NCBI RefSeq assembly: GCF_013386825.1 | Contig: NZ_JACARC010000034.1 | Span: forward strand, 38,032-102,031 | Source of the DNA: Pseudomonas sp. IPO3778 | Lineage (GTDB): Bacteria > Pseudomonadota > Gammaproteobacteria > Pseudomonadales > Pseudomonadaceae | DNA: 64,000 nt | Reading direction: 5' to 3' | Shown: positions 34,854-45,010 of the stretch, piece after piece | Numbering within the stretch: the first letter of the stretch is position 1 | How the letters are laid out: each line of letters opens with the position of its first letter | Notes under the pieces: generated by a model | Databases searched by the model: none | The model's input: only the letters and a program-made list of their open reading frames with translations | What the model was told of the DNA's origin: nothing | Position numbers and translations under genes: made by a program

Positions 34854-35903
34854 CTAAAGTTGTGGAGAGGCTGTTTGCAGGTAGTGTTCTGCAACGTCCA
34901 GCATACGGTTGGCAAACCCCCATTCGTTGTCGAACCAAGCCAGGATGTTCACCAGCCGGGGGCCGGAAACACGGGTCTGGCTGGCATCGACGATGGCCGA
35001 ATGCGGGTCGTGGTTGAAATCACAGCTGGCGTGCGGCAACTCGGTGTAGGCCAAAAGCCCTTTGAGCGGGCCGCTGGTGGCGGCGTCGCGCAAGATCCGG
35101 TTGACCTCACTGGCGTCGGTGTCGCTGACGGTTTGCATGGTGATGTCCAGGCACGACACATTTACCGTCGGTACCCGTACGGCTTTGGCCTGGATTCGCC
35201 CGGCAAGTTCCGGCAACAGTCGCTCGATACCTCGCGCCAGGCCGGTGGACACCGGAATCACTGACTGAAAGGCCGAACGTGTACGACGCAGGTCTTCATG
35301 GTGGTAGGCATCGATCACTGGCTGATCGTTCATCGCCGAGTGAATGGTGGTGATCGACACGTACTCCAGGCCAATGGCCTGGTCCAGCAGGCGCAACAGC
35401 GGCACGCCGCAGTTGGTGGTGCAGGAGGCGTTGGACACCAGCAGCTCGGCGCCGGTCAGGCAATCCTGATTGACGCCGTAGACGATGGTGGCGTCCACAT
35501 CCGCCTCGCTGGCCATCGGCTGGGAGAACAATACCCGTGGCGCACCGGCGTCGAGAAAACGCTGGCCATCGGCACGGGTGTGATAAGCACCGGAGCATTC
35601 CAGCACCAGGTCGACGTCCAGCGCAGCCCAGTCGATGCCCTCGGGAGTGGCACTGCGCAAGACCTTCACGCAGTTGCCATTAATATGCAGACAATCGTCC
35701 TCGACCCGCACTTCGCCGGGGAACCGGCCGTGGGTGGAGTCAAAGCGTGTCAGGTATTCGATGCTGGCCATGTCAGCCAGATCGTTGATCGCGACAATTT
35801 CAAACCCGGCCGCCGCCCCTCGCTCGAACAGAGCACGCAAGACGCAACGACCAATCCGGCCGTAGCCGTTGAGTGCAACTTTGTAGGGACGCGGTTGAGG
35901 CAT
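34854..35903 (-). CDS. epd: Erythrose-4-phosphate dehydrogenase
   Basis: 349 residues of the GAPDH fold: NAD-binding ALNGYGRIGRCVLRAL and the catalytic cysteine in SNASCTTNC. Placement between tkt and pgk, and the family sequence, point to Epd, which makes 4-phosphoerythronate for pyridoxal-phosphate synthesis, rather than glycolytic GAPDH. The start at 35903 (MPQPRPYKVALNG) is the typical N-terminus. Confidence 0.92.
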   Translation of the reverse strand: MPQPRPYKVALNGYGRIGRCVLRALFERGAAAGFEIVAINDLADMASIEYLTRFDSTHGRFPGEVRVEDDCLHINGNCVKVLRSATPEGIDWAALDVDLVLECSGAYHTRADGQRFLDAGAPRVLFSQPMASEADVDATIVYGVNQDCLTGAELLVSNASCTTNCGVPLLRLLDQAIGLEYVSITTIHSAMNDQPVIDAYHHEDLRRTRSAFQSVIPVSTGLARGIERLLPELAGRIQAKAVRVPTVNVSCLDITMQTVSDTDASEVNRILRDAATSGPLKGLLAYTELPHASCDFNHDPHSAIVDASQTRVSGPRLVNILAWFDNEWGFANRMLDVAEHYLQTASPQL

Positions 35904-35935
35904 GGGGTTCTCGCATTGTGGGCGACACAAACCAT

Positions 35936-36035
35936 TGTAGGAGCGAGCTTGCTCGCGAAGAGCCCGAGAGCGCCGCGTTAAACCAGAAACGCTGCGTTAT
36001 CGTTGACGATCTTCGCGAGCAAGCTCGCTCCTACA
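35936..36035. repeat. REP pair between tkt and epd
   Basis: TGTAGGAGCGAGCTTGCTCG and its complement. It sits inside the tkt-epd-pgk direction of transcription, so it may shape mRNA decay between tkt and epd. Confidence 0.88.
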
Positions 36036-36073
36036 GTGGGTGCGGCAACCAAATGGTCACCGCGTTCGAGCTT

Positions 36074-38071
36074 TTAGTCTTCCAGCAATTCTTCAGCCTG
36101 ACCCAGGATGTTTTCCAGGGTGAAACCGAACTCTTCGAACAACGCTGGCGCCGGCGCCGACTCACCGTAGGTGGTCATGCCGATCACACGGCCTTCCAGG
36201 CCCACGTACTTGTACCAGTAGTCGGCGTGAGCCGCTTCGATGGCGATACGTGCGCTGACCTGCAACGGCAATACCGATTGCTTGTAGTCGGCATCCTGGG
36301 CTTCGAAGACGCTGGTGCACGGCATGGAAACCACACGCACGTTGCGACCGGCGGCGGTCAGCTTGTCGTACGCCTGAACCGCCAGGCCCACTTCGGAACC
36401 GGTGGAGATCAGGATCAGCTCCGGCTCGCCGATGCAGTCTTTCAGCACATAGCCACCACGGCTGATGCCTTCGATCTGCGCCGCGTCGCGGGTTTGGTGC
36501 TGCAGGTTCTGACGGGAGAAGATCAGAGCCGAAGGGCCGTCTTTACGCTCGATCGCGTGCTTCCAGGCCACAGCCGATTCGACCGCGTCCGATGGGCGCC
36601 AGGTGTCCAGGTTCGGCGTGGTGCGCAGGCTGGTCAGTTGCTCGACCGGCTGGTGCGTCGGGCCGTCTTCGCCCAGGCCGATGGAGTCGTGGGTGTAGAC
36701 GAAAATCACACGTTTCTTCATCAACGACGCCATACGCACGGCGTTGCGCGCGTATTCCATGAACATCAGGAAGGTCGCGCCGTAAGGCACCAGGCCGCCG
36801 TGCAGGGCAACGCCGTTCATGATGGCGCTCATGCCGAACTCGCGCACACCGTAGTACATGTAGTTACCGCTGGCGTCTTCAGCCGAGACGCCTTTGCAAC
36901 CTTTCCACAGGGTCAGGTTGGAACCGGCCAGGTCAGCCGAACCGCCGAGGAACTCCGGCAGCAACGGGCCGAAAGCGTTCAGGGTGTTCTGGCTGGCTTT
37001 ACGGCTGGCGATGGTTTCGCCCTTGGCCGCCACTTCGGCGATGTAGGCCGCGGCTTTTTCCGAGAAGTCGGCAGGCAAGTCGCCGGCCAGGCGGCGTACC
37101 AGCTCGTTGGCCAACTCAGGGAATTCGGCGGAGTAGGCCGCGAAACGCTGGTCCCACTCGGCTTCGGCGGCCAGGCCGGCTTCCTTGGCGTCCCACTCGG
37201 CGTAGATGTCGGCCGGGATTTCGAACGGGCCGTGGGTCCACTTCAGCGCAGCGCGGGTCAGGGCGATTTCCGCGTCACCCAGTGGGGCGCCGTGGCAGTC
37301 TTCCTTGCCTTGCTTGTTCGGCGAACCGAAGCCGATGGTGGTCTTGCAGCAGATCAGGGTCGGCTGCTCGCTCTTGCGGGCGGTATCGATGGCGGTCTTG
37401 ATCTCTTCAGGATCGTGACCGTCGACATTGCGGATCACCTGCCAGTTGTAGGCTTCGAAACGCTTTGGCGTATCGTCGGTGAACCAGCCTTCGACTTCGC
37501 CGTCGATGGAGATGCCGTTGTCATCGTAGAAGGCAATCAGCTTGCCCAGGCCCAGGGTACCGGCCAGGGAAGCGACTTCGTGGGAAATGCCTTCCATCAT
37601 GCAGCCATCACCCAGGAACACGTAGGTGTGGTGGTCGACAACGTTGTGGTTTGGACGGTTGAACTGCGCGCCCAGCACTTTTTCAGCCAGGGCAAAGCCC
37701 ACGGCGTTGGCCAGGCCCTGGCCCAGCGGGCCGGTGGTGGTCTCGACGCCAGGGGTGTAGCCGTATTCCGGGTGGCCCGGGGTGCGGCTGTGGATCTGGC
37801 GGAAGTTTTTCAGGTCGTCGATGGTGACGTCGTAGCCGGTCAGGTGCAGCAACGAGTAGATCAGCATCGAGCCGTGGCCGTTGGACAGGATGAACCGGTC
37901 ACGGTCGGCGAACGACGGGTTGCTCGGGTTGTGTTTCAGGTAGTCACGCCAAAGTACCTCGGCGATATCCGCCATGCCCATCGGGGCACCGGGATGGCCG
38001 CTGTTGGCTTTTTGCACGGCATCCATGCTGAGGGCACGAATGGCGTTGGCACGCTCACGACGGCTGGGCAT
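36074..38071 (-). CDS. tktA: Transketolase
   Basis: 665 residues, thiamine-diphosphate enzyme of the pentose phosphate pathway. Visible signatures: ANSGHPGAPMGMADIAEVLW, the cofactor motif GDGCMMEGISHE and the second-substrate region THDSIGLGEDGPTHQPVEQL. The ATG at 38071 follows CAGGAGATC. It is divergent from sahR across 247 bases that hold a strong palindrome. Confidence 0.96.
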   Translation of the reverse strand: MPSRRERANAIRALSMDAVQKANSGHPGAPMGMADIAEVLWRDYLKHNPSNPSFADRDRFILSNGHGSMLIYSLLHLTGYDVTIDDLKNFRQIHSRTPGHPEYGYTPGVETTTGPLGQGLANAVGFALAEKVLGAQFNRPNHNVVDHHTYVFLGDGCMMEGISHEVASLAGTLGLGKLIAFYDDNGISIDGEVEGWFTDDTPKRFEAYNWQVIRNVDGHDPEEIKTAIDTARKSEQPTLICCKTTIGFGSPNKQGKEDCHGAPLGDAEIALTRAALKWTHGPFEIPADIYAEWDAKEAGLAAEAEWDQRFAAYSAEFPELANELVRRLAGDLPADFSEKAAAYIAEVAAKGETIASRKASQNTLNAFGPLLPEFLGGSADLAGSNLTLWKGCKGVSAEDASGNYMYYGVREFGMSAIMNGVALHGGLVPYGATFLMFMEYARNAVRMASLMKKRVIFVYTHDSIGLGEDGPTHQPVEQLTSLRTTPNLDTWRPSDAVESAVAWKHAIERKDGPSALIFSRQNLQHQTRDAAQIEGISRGGYVLKDCIGEPELILISTGSEVGLAVQAYDKLTAAGRNVRVVSMPCTSVFEAQDADYKQSVLPLQVSARIAIEAAHADYWYKYVGLEGRVIGMTTYGESAPAPALFEEFGFTLENILGQAEELLED

Positions 38072-38252
38072 CGCTGATCTCCTGGAGTTGAATAAAAGAA
38101 ACGGAAAAAAGGACCGGCATTTTCCCTCAGCCACCGCCTGCGGGCAATGACAGATAGTCACTTGAGGGTGTTTTTCCTGCGGATTGGCTGGAGAAACCGT
38201 TCACCGGTTCGTCCAAGGGTTATAGCGACTGCTTATAACCACCGATTATCGA

Positions 38253-38278
38253 CCAATATCAAAACTTTTTGATATTGG
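38253..38278. promoter_or_regulatory. Perfect 12-bp inverted repeat, candidate SahR operator
   Basis: CCAATATCAAAA (38253-38264), two bases, then TTTTGATATTGG (38267-38278). It lies 40 bases upstream of the ArsR-methyltransferase gene, where an autoregulator of the sahR-metK unit would bind. The ATATCAA half-site shape fits the SahR family as I know it; the assignment is inference. Confidence 0.65.
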
Positions 38279-38318
38279 CCTTGCAGGGTTTTCCTGCCGT
38301 CTCTAGACTGCTGGCCTT

Positions 38319-39314
38319 ATGAACTTAAGCGCACCTTCCATTCGCCCCGACGACAGCGACGAGCTGGCAGCCCTGTGCAAGGCAGGCGGCGATCCGTTGC
38401 GCCTGAATGTACTGCGTGCGCTGACCAACGACTCGTTCGGGGTACTGGAGCTGGCACAGATCTTCGCCATCGGCCAATCCGGCATGAGCCACCATTTAAA
38501 GGTACTGGCCCAGGCCGACCTGGTGGCCACCCGCCGTGAAGGTAATGCGATTTTTTACCGTCGCGCCCTGCCCCACACCGAACAGTTGGGCGGCAAGCTG
38601 CACGCCGCGCTGCTGGAAGAAGTAGACGACCTGACCCTGCCGGTGGATGTTCAATCGCGCATCAGCCAGGTGCACGGGCAACGCGCTGCCGCCAGCCAGG
38701 ACTTTTTCTCACGGGTAGCCGACAAGTTTCGCGCCCAGCAGGACCTGATCGCCGGGTTGGCGCAATACCGCGACAGCGTGCTGGCACTTTTGGACAAGCT
38801 GAGCTTCAGTGATGAGGCCACGGCGATCGAAGTGGGCCCCGGTGACGGCGGTTTTCTTCCGGAACTGGCACGCCGCTTTCATCAGGTCACGGCGCTGGAC
38901 AACAGCCCGGCGATGCTGGAGCTGGCCCGCCAGTTGTGTGAGCGCGAGTCGCTGGGCAATGTCCGCCTGCAGTTGGCGGACGCCCTGAATGACACCAGCC
39001 TGCAGGCCGATTGCGTGGTGCTGAACATGGTCCTGCACCATTTCGCGGCCCCGGCAGAAGCCCTCAAGCAGATGGCAAATTTGCTGCAACCAGGCGGCAG
39101 CCTGTTGATTACGGATTTATGCAGCCACAACCAGAGTTGGGCCAGGGAGGCCTGCGGTGATCTCTGGCTGGGTTTTGAACAGGACGATCTGGCTCGTTGG
39201 GCCACCGCTGCGGGACTCGTTCCCGGGGAAAGCCTCTATGTAGGTTTACGTAATGGTTTCCAGATTCAGGTCCGCCATTTTCAGCGGCCGGCTGGCGACA
39301 CTCACCATCGGTAA
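38319..39314 (+). CDS. sahR: ArsR-type regulator fused to a SAM-dependent methyltransferase domain (SahR-like)
   Basis: 331 residues. Winged helix at about 15-85 (LELAQIFAIGQSGMSHHLKVL), then a class I methyltransferase domain with the cofactor loop IEVGPGDGGF at 170-179 and ALDNSPAML. SahR proteins with this domain order sense S-adenosylhomocysteine and repress methyl-cycle genes. Here metK follows after 19 bases, which strongly supports the role. No metal-binding cysteines typical of arsenic-sensing ArsR are seen in the winged helix. Confidence 0.83.
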   Translation: MNLSAPSIRPDDSDELAALCKAGGDPLRLNVLRALTNDSFGVLELAQIFAIGQSGMSHHLKVLAQADLVATRREGNAIFYRRALPHTEQLGGKLHAALLEEVDDLTLPVDVQSRISQVHGQRAAASQDFFSRVADKFRAQQDLIAGLAQYRDSVLALLDKLSFSDEATAIEVGPGDGGFLPELARRFHQVTALDNSPAMLELARQLCERESLGNVRLQLADALNDTSLQADCVVLNMVLHHFAAPAEALKQMANLLQPGGSLLITDLCSHNQSWAREACGDLWLGFEQDDLARWATAAGLVPGESLYVGLRNGFQIQVRHFQRPAGDTHHR

Positions 39315-39333
39315 ATATCAGGAAAACATCGAG

Positions 39334-40524
<1,191 letters not shown>

Positions 40525-40542
40525 GCCCTGCGGTGTACACAA

Positions 40543-40575
40543 AGCCCTGCCGGGTTCTCCCGGCAGGGCTTTTTA
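40543..40575 (+). terminator. Terminator after metK
   Basis: AGCCCTGCCGGG, loop TTCT, CCCGGCAGGGCT, then TTTTA: a perfect 12-bp stem with a T run. Confidence 0.95.
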
Positions 40576-40636
40576 TTGCCGGATGATTGGCGGGCACTGT
40601 TCACGTCCTTTGGATCCACTGCTTGCAGGCTAAATA

Positions 40637-40912
40637 ATGGCCCACCAGAATCCGCGCCCTCCCGGGTCTTCACCTCTTTCCAATGGCGAAGAGATGAACG
40701 TGAAGGCCATGCAGGCCGCCCTGGATCAAGCAAACAAAGGTTGCAAAAAAGTCGGCGAGTCTCAGGACAAGCTCGATGCCGGCCAGCAAAAGCAGCAGGC
40801 CATGGCGGACAGCAATGACACCGTGAGCGCCCTGGGCGGTCTGTTCAAGTCAGCAGAAACATCGGGTAAAAAGCCTCGCGGTTGCGGGGCTTTTTTATGC
40901 CCGCCGGGATGA
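40637..40912 (+). CDS. Small hypothetical ORF running through its own terminator
   Basis: 91 codons from the ATG at 40637, or about 72 from the ATG at 40694 (MNVKAMQAALDQANKG). The middle (KKVGESQDKLDAGQQKQQAMADSND) is polar and helix-like. I do not recognise it. No clear ribosome site precedes either start, and the last 17 codons read through the terminator hairpin at 40868-40896, which is unusual and suggests a degraded gene or chance open frame. Confidence 0.35.
   Translation: MAHQNPRPPGSSPLSNGEEMNVKAMQAALDQANKGCKKVGESQDKLDAGQQKQQAMADSNDTVSALGGLFKSAETSGKKPRGCGAFLCPPG
40868..40896 (+). terminator. Terminator before ligB
   Basis: AAAAAGCCTCGC, loop GGTT, GCGGGGCTTTTTT. One G-T pair in the stem. 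Confidence 0.85.
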
Positions 40913-40947
40913 CTTAGGCTGGGCGCCCTTTCAGAGCAAGGATGCTC

Positions 40948-42636
40948 ATGATGACGTCGCCTATGCGCTTGCTGCTTTTCTTTTTACTCAGCTTTTCGCC
41001 GCTCATTGCCTGGGCGCGGGAGTGTCCCGACTGGGAGGCCGATCAGGCCCAGGCCCAGATCACCACTCTGGCGCAGCAAGTCACGTTGTGGGATGACAGC
41101 TACCACCGGCTCGGCCAGTCATTGATCAGCGATGAGCTCTACGACCAGGCCCGCCAGCGCCTTGCCCAATGGCGCAGGTGTTTCGTCCCCTCTGTTCCAG
41201 TTACAGACAACCCATTGGGCAGCGCGCGAGGCACCATCGCCCACTCGACGCCACACACCGGCCTTGAAAAACTGCTGGATGATCGCGCGGCTGAAGCCTG
41301 GCTGAACACTCGCCAAGACGTATGGATTCAGCCCAAGGTCGATGGCGTCGCCGTCACACTGGTTTACCGCAAGGGCCGGCTAAGCCAGGTCATCAGTCGC
41401 GGCGACGGCCGGCTGGGGCAGGACTGGTCAGCCTCCGCCCGCAGGATTCCCGGGATCATCCAGCAACTGCCCGAACCCGTTGACCTGCTGTTGCAAGGTG
41501 AGCTCTATTGGCGACTGAACGACCACGTGCAGGCTGCCACAGGTGGCAGCGGCGCCCGCGGCAAAGTGGCCGGCTTGATGAATCGCCGGCAGTTGAGCGA
41601 AGCCGATGCCGCCACGATTGGCCTGTTTGTCTGGGCCTGGCCCGAAGGCCCCGATGATTTTTCCGAGCGCCTGAGCCAGCTGGCGCAATGGGGTTTTACC
41701 GACAGTGCCCGCTACAGCCATCCGGTCAAGGACATTACCGAAGCGGCGCACTGGCGCAGCTACTGGTACAGCCACCCCCTGCCCTTCGCCAGCGACGGCG
41801 TGGTGCTGCACCAAAGTCAGCGGGCGCCGGCCGAGCGCTGGCGGGTCAGTGCGCCGTATTGGGCGGTGGCCTGGAAGTACCCGGTGGTCAAGGCGCTGGC
41901 CCAGGTACGCAAGGTGCACTTCAAGATTGGCCGCACCGGGCGCATCACCTCCATCCTGGAGTTGGAGCCGGTACTGCTCGATGACCGGAAAATCAGCCGG
42001 GTCAGCGTTGGCTCCCTGAAGCGCTGGGAGGAACTGGATATTCGCCCGGGCGACCAGGTGTCCATCAGCCTCGCCGGTCAAGTCATCCCACGCCTTGACC
42101 GTGTCATCTTGCGCAGCCAGCCACGGGTCGAACTGCAGATCCCCCGGGCCAAAGACTTCCACCCCCTGAGTTGCTGGCAACTGTCCCCAGGCTGTGAGGA
42201 GCAACTGCTTGCGCGCCTGACCTGGCTGAGTGGCGCCCAGGGCCTGGCCCTGCCCCATATCGGCCGTGAAACCTGGAACACCTTGATTCAGGCCGGTCTA
42301 ATCGGTGGCCTGCTCGATTGGTTAACCCTGGATGAGGCAGAGCTTGCTAACATTGACGGCTTCGGTGAACGCAGCAGCGTGCGTTTGCTCGACAGCTTGC
42401 GCAGCGCCCGGCAGCGACCGTTCGCGCAATGGCTGATGGCCCTGGGAGTACCGCCCACGGCCCGCAACAATCTACAAGGCGGCTGGCAAACCCTGGCCGC
42501 CAAAGACACTCAGGCCTGGCTGGCCGAGGACGGCATAGGCCCGGGCCGCGCGGCGCAATTGAGCGCTTTTTTTCGCGACCCGCAGGTGCTGGCCTTGAGT
42601 GAGACATTACGGGCTGCCGGGATAGAGGGTTTTTGA
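40948..42636 (+). CDS. ligB: LigB, NAD-dependent DNA ligase, with signal-peptide-like N-terminus
   Basis: 562 residues. The adenylation lysine is Lys130 (IQPKVDGVAV), followed by the nucleotidyltransferase motifs, OB fold and helix-hairpin-helix region; the zinc finger and BRCT domains of LigA are missing, as usual for LigB. The first 24 residues are a good Sec signal peptide (MRLLLFFLLSFSPLIAWA), a feature I also recall in E. coli LigB. Start among the ATGs at 40942, 40948 and 40951 is unsettled; AAGGA at 40938-40942 excludes the first. Confidence 0.9.
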   Translation: MMTSPMRLLLFFLLSFSPLIAWARECPDWEADQAQAQITTLAQQVTLWDDSYHRLGQSLISDELYDQARQRLAQWRRCFVPSVPVTDNPLGSARGTIAHSTPHTGLEKLLDDRAAEAWLNTRQDVWIQPKVDGVAVTLVYRKGRLSQVISRGDGRLGQDWSASARRIPGIIQQLPEPVDLLLQGELYWRLNDHVQAATGGSGARGKVAGLMNRRQLSEADAATIGLFVWAWPEGPDDFSERLSQLAQWGFTDSARYSHPVKDITEAAHWRSYWYSHPLPFASDGVVLHQSQRAPAERWRVSAPYWAVAWKYPVVKALAQVRKVHFKIGRTGRITSILELEPVLLDDRKISRVSVGSLKRWEELDIRPGDQVSISLAGQVIPRLDRVILRSQPRVELQIPRAKDFHPLSCWQLSPGCEEQLLARLTWLSGAQGLALPHIGRETWNTLIQAGLIGGLLDWLTLDEAELANIDGFGERSSVRLLDSLRSARQRPFAQWLMALGVPPTARNNLQGGWQTLAAKDTQAWLAEDGIGPGRAAQLSAFFRDPQVLALSETLRAAGIEGF

Positions 42637-42717
42637 CCTCTGCCCGGCGGCATTAAGCGGTGCCGGCAGAATTCATCCTGCCCACCTGATTGCGACCTTG
42701 TTCACCTTGGAGCCTTT

Positions 42718-43113
42718 ATGAAATTTCTTGCACCTTTTGCCCTGTTGACCGTCGCCACCCTTATGGCCACGCCACTGCTGGCGGCCGAGGAAACCCAGCC
42801 ACTCACCGGCTGCGCCGCCAAGCGCCAGGCCATCAGCACCCAGATCGAAGAAGCCAAGGCCCACGGCAACAGCGAACAGCAAGCCGGCCTGGAAAAAGCC
42901 CTGAGTGAGGTCACTGCCAACTGCACCGACGCGTCCTTGAAAAAGGAGCGCGAAAACAAAGTGCTCGACGCCAAGCACGAAGTCAGCCGCCGTCAGGCCG
43001 ACCTCGACAAGGCCATGAAAAAGGGTGACTCCGACAAGATCAACAAGCGCAAGGACAAGCTGGCCCAGTCACGCAAGGACTTGCAGGAAGCCCTCGACGA
43101 ACTGGACAAGTAA
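42718..43113 (+). CDS. DUF1090 family periplasmic protein
   Basis: 131 residues: signal peptide (cleavage after about residue 22, LLAA before EET), then a charged, probably coiled-coil body (KHEVSRRQADLDKAMKKGD) with two cysteines (TGCAAKR, ANCTDAS). This matches DUF1090 (YqjC-type). Function unknown. Ribosome site TTGGAG at good spacing. Confidence 0.88.
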   Translation: MKFLAPFALLTVATLMATPLLAAEETQPLTGCAAKRQAISTQIEEAKAHGNSEQQAGLEKALSEVTANCTDASLKKERENKVLDAKHEVSRRQADLDKAMKKGDSDKINKRKDKLAQSRKDLQEALDELDK

Positions 43114-43119
43114 GACGCC

Positions 43120-43569
43120 TCAGTGATCGCGAAACTGTTTATGGCAGGCGGTGCAGGCATCTTCGACTTTCTGCACGGCCGGCCCGAGATTGCTGGCCTT
43201 GTAAGGCTGGACCTGGCTGGCGATCACCAATTCACCGGTGGCCGCTTCAAGGTTTCGGGCCATTTCCTGGAAGCGTGCCTGTTGCTGCCACACATCGTCC
43301 TTGGCGCTGGTGTGATCTTCTTCACGCACGCTCGGGAAATGTTTCCACGGCTCATGGGACAACGCATCGAGCTTGACTGCGCCTTCGGCAAATTTAGCGC
43401 CGTCGAACGGAATACGCCCACGCAGCATGCCGCCCAGGTCTTCGCCGGTCTTGAGCATCTGCTTGAAAATCGCCTTGCGCTGGCCAAGGGGCGAATTAGG
43501 ATCAACCCCGCCGCAGGCGGAGAGTGTCAGGCAGGCCAGCAATACAACGGTCAGTCTTTTAAAAGTCAT
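43120..43569 (-). CDS. Lipid-anchored cytochrome c, c556/c' family
   Basis: 149 residues. Lipobox LSAC places Cys19 as the lipid anchor; the haem motif CTACH is at 139-143 near the C-terminus, as in the four-helix-bundle cytochromes c' and c556. It is convergent with the DUF1090 gene, only 6 bases apart, and divergent from mltA. Redox partner unknown. Confidence 0.87.
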   Translation of the reverse strand: MTFKRLTVVLLACLTLSACGGVDPNSPLGQRKAIFKQMLKTGEDLGGMLRGRIPFDGAKFAEGAVKLDALSHEPWKHFPSVREEDHTSAKDDVWQQQARFQEMARNLEAATGELVIASQVQPYKASNLGPAVQKVEDACTACHKQFRDH

Positions 43570-43697
43570 GATGGCTCAAGGTCACGGGAAACGGCGGCCA
43601 GTATCCTCGCCCCGCCCCTAAAGACCAATACCCCTATTAATAATAAGGGTTGCTCGAACGCCAACCGGCTTGGGCAATCGCTTCAGGAATTTTGTGT

Positions 43698-44867
43698 ATG
43701 AATACCCGTTTTAAACCCTGGAGCCGCCTGGCGTGGGCTCTGCCAATGGTCGTGTTGCTGGCCGGTTGCAACGCCGGCAAGGACGATAAAGCCAAGCCCC
43801 ACGCCATCGCAACCTACGCCAGCGCCACCTGGGAAAACTTACCGGCGGTGTCGGACAGCGACCTGCAAGCCGGCTTCGAGTCCTGGCGCAGTGCCTGCCA
43901 ACGGCTCAAGGCTGACCCGGTGTGGGGCACGACGTGCGCAGCAGCGGCCACCGTGCCGCCAACCGCCGTGGCGATTCGCGACTTCCTCAAGACCAACCTC
44001 GATGTCTACGGCCTGCGCTCGGCCGACAACAGCCCCAACGGCCTGATTACCGGCTACTACGAACCGGTTTACCCCGGCAGCCTCAGCGAAACCCCCACCG
44101 CCCACGTGCCGGTGTTTGGCGTGCCGGATGACCTGATCATCGTCAACCTGGAAAGCATCTACCCGGAACTGAAGGGCAAACGCCTGCGCGGGCGCCTTGA
44201 GGGCCGGGTGCTCAAACCCTATGACGACGCCAGCGCCATCAACCAGCAGGGTTCCACCGCCAAGCCGATCGCCTGGCTGACCAACCCGATGGACCTGCAA
44301 TTCCTGCAGATTCAGGGTTCGGGCCGTATCCAACTGGCTGATGGCCGCCAATTGCGTGTGGGTTACGGCGATCAAAACGGCTACCCGTACCGCCCCATCG
44401 GCCGCTGGCTGGTGGAGCAAGGCGAGCTGAAAAAAGAAGACGTGACCATGGGCGCCATCAGCGCCTGGGCCAAGGCTCATCCCCAGCGAATTCCAGAATT
44501 GCTGGCGAGCAACCCCAGCTACGTGTTCTTCAGCGCCCGTCCCGACAGCAACGAAGGCCCCCGCGGCTCGCTGAACGTGCCGCTGACAGCGGGTTATAGC
44601 GTGGCGGTGGACCGCAAGGTGATTCCGTTGGGTAGTTTGTTGTGGCTGTCCACGACACGACCGGACGGTACACCGATTGCTCGCCCGGTGGCCGCGCAGG
44701 ACACCGGCGGTGCAATTACCGGCGAAGTGCGCGCCGACCTGTTCTGGGGCACCGGTGATGCCGCTGGTGAGCTGGCGGGCAACATGAAGCAGCAGGGCCA
44801 GATTTGGATGCTGTGGCCTAAAGGCGCAGCGCTGCCGAAAATTCCGGATGCGCCGGCGGGGAGCTGA
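43698..44867 (+). CDS. mltA: Membrane-bound lytic murein transglycosylase A
   Basis: 389 residues. Lipobox LLAGC (Cys24) anchors it in the outer membrane; the MltA domain (ITGYYEPVYPGS, LQIQGSGRIQLADG) is followed by a 3D domain with the catalytic aspartate region AAQDTGGAITG. It cleaves peptidoglycan strands to anhydromuropeptides. The ATG at 43698 follows AGGAATT. Confidence 0.93.
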   Translation: MNTRFKPWSRLAWALPMVVLLAGCNAGKDDKAKPHAIATYASATWENLPAVSDSDLQAGFESWRSACQRLKADPVWGTTCAAAATVPPTAVAIRDFLKTNLDVYGLRSADNSPNGLITGYYEPVYPGSLSETPTAHVPVFGVPDDLIIVNLESIYPELKGKRLRGRLEGRVLKPYDDASAINQQGSTAKPIAWLTNPMDLQFLQIQGSGRIQLADGRQLRVGYGDQNGYPYRPIGRWLVEQGELKKEDVTMGAISAWAKAHPQRIPELLASNPSYVFFSARPDSNEGPRGSLNVPLTAGYSVAVDRKVIPLGSLLWLSTTRPDGTPIARPVAAQDTGGAITGEVRADLFWGTGDAAGELAGNMKQQGQIWMLWPKGAALPKIPDAPAGS

Positions 44868-44901
44868 ATAACACCACTGATCTATGGGGGGCGGCGGGCT
44901 T

Positions 44902-44993
44902 GTGTGGGAGCGGGCTTGCTCGCGAAGGCGGTGTGTCAGTCACCGGATGTATCGACTGATCCACCGCCTTCGCGAGCAAGCCCGCTCCCACAT
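44902..44993. repeat. REP pair
   Basis: GTGTGGGAGCGGGCTTGCTC and its complement with inner arms AAGGCGGTG/CACCGCCTT, between convergent mltA and the MAPEG gene. Confidence 0.88.
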
Positions 44994-45010
44994 TTGAACA
45001 GCGCCAGGCT

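Noticed and set aside
35873..38077. A 734-codon open frame opposite transketolase, and similar long frames opposite betT (6679-8730), yccS (22244-24067), rhlE (56446-58251), gbdR (136-1374) and ahcY (52726-54168)
   Set aside because: They are mirror images of strongly supported genes, rich in His, Gln, Arg and Val as expected from the antisense of GC-biased codons, and show no domain or ribosome site.
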